A program made the translations under genes and the position numbers. Positions 40,300 to 42,161 of a stretch of DNA of 42,161 nucleotides are shown piece after piece; the first letter of the stretch is position 1, and each line of letters opens with the position of its first letter. Under the pieces are notes generated by a model. That model was given only the letters and a program-made list of their open reading frames with translations. It did not search any database and was not told the DNA's origin. Origin of the DNA: Candidatus Neomicrothrix sp. UBA2974 (lineage in GTDB: Bacteria; Actinomycetota; Acidimicrobiia; Acidimicrobiales; MedAcidi-G1); contig DEAU01000001.1 of NCBI GenBank assembly GCA_002348705.1, forward strand, positions 1-42,161, read 5' to 3'.

Positions 40300-41286
40300 T
40301 CAGACCTCAGGCCCGGAGTCGTCCGGCGCTCCAAGCAACTCTAGGACCCCCTCAAGTTCATCTGGAAGAGGCGAGTCGACGATTACCCGTTCGCCTTTTG
40401 TCGGGTGGTCAAATGAAAGGTGGACAGCATGCAGGAATGGTCGAGTAAGCACCACTCTGCCCCCTGTGCCGGACAGTCCAGACCGGTCTCCACCGTATGA
40501 TTCGTCCCCGACAACTGGATGTCCAATAGCGGAAAGATGCACCCGGATCTGATGCGTCCTTCCGGTCTCTAATCGACACTCCAGAAGACTCAGTTCAGGC
40601 GGCCCTGACCAAACCCGTAGTTGCTGAAAGCGGGTGCGGGCTGGACGTCCCGAAGAAACCACGGCCATTCGCGTCCGGTCACGGCTTGACCGACCAATCG
40701 GTGCATCAACAATGCCGGTAGTCGACTCCGGCCGACCCCAGACCAAGGCGAGGTATCTCCTACTTACGGAATGATCGGCCAACTGCGCCACCAAAGACGC
40801 ATAGGCCTTCTCGGTCCGCGCCACAGCGAGTGCTCCCGAGGTTCCCTGGTCTAGCCGGTGGACTATCCCAGGTCGAGCCGCAGACCCAACTCCAGCTAAA
40901 TCCGGGTAGAGGTCAAGTAGGCCATTCACCAGCGTGCCGATCGGATTTCCGGCTCCAGGGTGAACGACCAAACCAGCGGGCTTGTCGACAACCACGACCT
41001 GTTCGTCCTCGTATAACACGTTGATGGGAATCGAGGAATCTGCACCCGGCACGCGGACTGCTTCCCGGCCCAAATCGGACACCACCAATTCATCCCCTTC
41101 AACCACCCGGTGAGAGCGCTGGTTGACAACCTTCCCGCCAAGGGTGACCCGACCGCTATCGATAGCATCACCGGCCCGGCTCCGGCTCGCGTCGGTCAGC
41201 AAGGCAACCACTCGATCGACCCGCTCCCCGTCAAGAGCGGCAGGTACTGGAGTTTGAAGGGCTGGTTCGTTTTCCATGCTGCTCAC
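40300..41286 (-). CDS. rluD: 23S rRNA pseudouridine synthase, RluD family
   Basis: A pseudouridine synthase that modifies large-subunit rRNA. The N-terminal S4 domain (ERVDRVVALLTDASRSRAGD) is followed by the catalytic core with Asp in GIVHRLDQGTSGALAVA, LVWGRPESTTGIVDAPIGRS, and the C-terminal ECRLETGRTHQIRVHLSAIG. GTG 41286 overlaps the lspA stop by four bases (GTGA). ATG 41277 and TTG 41298 are alternatives. It ends the TraR/DksA-lspA-rluD operon and faces the Rrf2 gene 11 bases away. Confidence 0.94.
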   Translation of the reverse strand: MSSMENEPALQTPVPAALDGERVDRVVALLTDASRSRAGDAIDSGRVTLGGKVVNQRSHRVVEGDELVVSDLGREAVRVPGADSSIPINVLYEDEQVVVVDKPAGLVVHPGAGNPIGTLVNGLLDLYPDLAGVGSAARPGIVHRLDQGTSGALAVARTEKAYASLVAQLADHSVSRRYLALVWGRPESTTGIVDAPIGRSSRDRTRMAVVSSGRPARTRFQQLRVWSGPPELSLLECRLETGRTHQIRVHLSAIGHPVVGDESYGGDRSGLSGTGGRVVLTRPFLHAVHLSFDHPTKGERVIVDSPLPDELEGVLELLGAPDDSGPEV

Positions 41287-41756
41287 GATCTGCGCCAACC
41301 ACGCAAAACCACCACCACCCCACCCACAACGATTGCGGCATCAGCCAGATTGAATACCGGCCACCACTGGAAATCGACGAAATCGACCACGGCCCCACTG
41401 AGTATCCCCTGATCCGCCCGGAATACACGGTCAGATAGGTTGCCTAACGCCCCTCCGACTACGGCACCCACCACTATTTGTGAAGGCCCATCGTCAGAAG
41501 AGGTCGCCAACTTCACGAGGAAGACCACGACACAGAGGGCCAGTAGCCCTACGAGCGGGCCCCACCCCTCTCCACGACCAAAGGCGGCGCCCGTGTTGTG
41601 GACTAGGCGGAGTCGAAGTGTCCAAACAACGTCGATCGTCCGGCCGGTAAGGACTTCTAGCGCCCACCACTTCGTGACCTGGTCAAGGACCAGCACGACG
41701 ACACCGGCTAGCACCGGTGCCATCCACCGGCCCTCAGGGCCGGCTCTAGAGGTCAC
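41283..41756 (-). CDS. lspA: Lipoprotein signal peptidase
   Basis: A polytopic membrane aspartyl protease that removes lipoprotein signal peptides. The 157 residues have four membrane helices, NTGAAFG at 54-60, and the catalytic Asp109 in GNLSDRVFR and Asp139 in VFNLADAAI. Its substrates would include the DUF3105-like lipoprotein in this window. GTG 41756 overlaps the stop of the upstream TraR/DksA-like gene (GTGA), and the stop overlaps rluD. Confidence 0.97.
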   Translation of the reverse strand: MTSRAGPEGRWMAPVLAGVVVLVLDQVTKWWALEVLTGRTIDVVWTLRLRLVHNTGAAFGRGEGWGPLVGLLALCVVVFLVKLATSSDDGPSQIVVGAVVGGALGNLSDRVFRADQGILSGAVVDFVDFQWWPVFNLADAAIVVGGVVVVLRGWRRS

Positions 41757-42161
41757 CGGCGACCCAGCCCTCCGGCCTTGAACTCGACCCGCTCAGCGGC
41801 CCAAGGAATGGCCTTCAGACGCTCCTTCGGGACGTTCTTACCCGACACTACGCAGACTCCATAAACCCCGCGACGGATGCGATCTAGAGCCGCATCGATC
41901 TCATCGACAGCAGCTCGAGCCTGAGCGCTGAGAGCCAGATCAAGATCCCGTTCAACCGCAAGAGTGTCACCCTCGCCCGACTCGTCATCGAACTGCACAT
42001 CGCCCGGATCGCGGTCCTCAAGAAGCGCGTCCGCCTCAGCCTGAAGGTTGTCCGCACTCTGCAGATACCGGGCTCTCTCTGCCAGAAGGGCCTTCTTCTG
42101 CTCATCGAGAAAGATCTTGCCAAAAGGAGACTTTGGTTTCTTCACAGGCGCCTTCTTCGCC
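41753..42161 (-). CDS. TraR/DksA-like protein with degenerate zinc finger (5' end cut)
   Basis: A coiled-coil protein of the TraR/DksA family, which in other bacteria enters the RNA polymerase secondary channel. The helical hairpin is KIFLDEQKKALLAERARYLQ with AVDEIDAALDRIRRGVYG. The C4 finger is lost: counting from GTG 42145, Cys98 stays, but Ser101, Arg119 and Phe122 occupy the other three positions at exact C-x2-C-x17-C-x2-C spacing, with RLKAIPWA between them. The frame is open to the window edge with a Lys/Ala-rich sequence (AKKAPVKKPK), so the true start lies outside. The stop overlaps lspA. Confidence 0.88.
   Translation of the reverse strand, partial: AKKAPVKKPKSPFGKIFLDEQKKALLAERARYLQSADNLQAEADALLEDRDPGDVQFDDESGEGDTLAVERDLDLALSAQARAAVDEIDAALDRIRRGVYGVCVVSGKNVPKERLKAIPWAAERVEFKAGGLGRR

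Overview
The window looks like chromosomal core DNA of a high-GC Gram-positive actinobacterium. The sequence-based reasons are a mycothiol synthase homologue (MshD), a bacterial proteasome activator (Bpa) ending in GTYL, an ANTAR response regulator of the PdtaR type, a MabA-like FabG, a group II truncated hemoglobin of the GlbO type, menaquinone genes, and a TraR/DksA-lspA-rluD block. Moderate GC, the gene arrangement and many short ATGA/GTGA overlaps suggest an uncultured, perhaps aquatic, member of the Acidimicrobiia. That class assignment is inference. I see no mobile element, CRISPR array, rRNA or phage gene, and no gene-free stretch longer than 300 bases.

Layout. 1-5.9 kb, minus strand: C-terminally cut rpsA, a methyltransferase coupled to polA, then pdtaR and a coiled-coil protein. 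5.9-11.3 kb: a DUF3105-like lipoprotein, tRNA-Leu(CAA), the fatty-acid synthesis block fabD-fabG-acpP-fabF (plus), then fabZ and hupB (minus). 11.4-23.9 kb: one long minus-strand amino-acid block read hisD-C-B-H-A-F, groES, hisI, trpE, ygfZ, trpC-F-B-A, glbO. The genes hisG, hisE, trpD and trpG are not in the window. 24-28.1 kb: a small plus-strand ORF, nth (minus) with a hairpin-rich tail, then mshD-rlmN, a membrane protein and menG (plus). 28.1-34.3 kb: menA (minus), a YyaL/SPATA20-like protein (plus), and a minus-strand operon of a putative acetyltransferase-like protein, a nitroreductase, a DUF35 protein and a thiolase. 34.4-42.2 kb: dnaE, bpa and an alkaline-phosphatase-superfamily enzyme (minus), an Rrf2 regulator (plus), and rluD, lspA and a TraR/DksA-like gene cut by the window end (minus).

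Two regulatory signals recur. Inside operons most genes overlap by 4 bases (ATGA or GTGA), which implies translational coupling. At 11 promoter-proximal starts a TANNNT hexamer lies 6-9 bases before the start codon, usually with no Shine-Dalgarno sequence. This is the arrangement expected for leaderless mRNAs. The most striking case is the nth/mshD divergence, where two such hexamers on opposite strands share a single TA step.

The most unusual protein features are a FabD with an extra C-terminal biotinyl/lipoyl-like domain that lacks the modifiable lysine, a DksA-like protein with three of four zinc cysteines replaced at exact C4 spacing, and an orphan GroES inside the his/trp block. I did not find a clearly new defence or mobile system here. 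The window is mainly housekeeping DNA with some unusual details.
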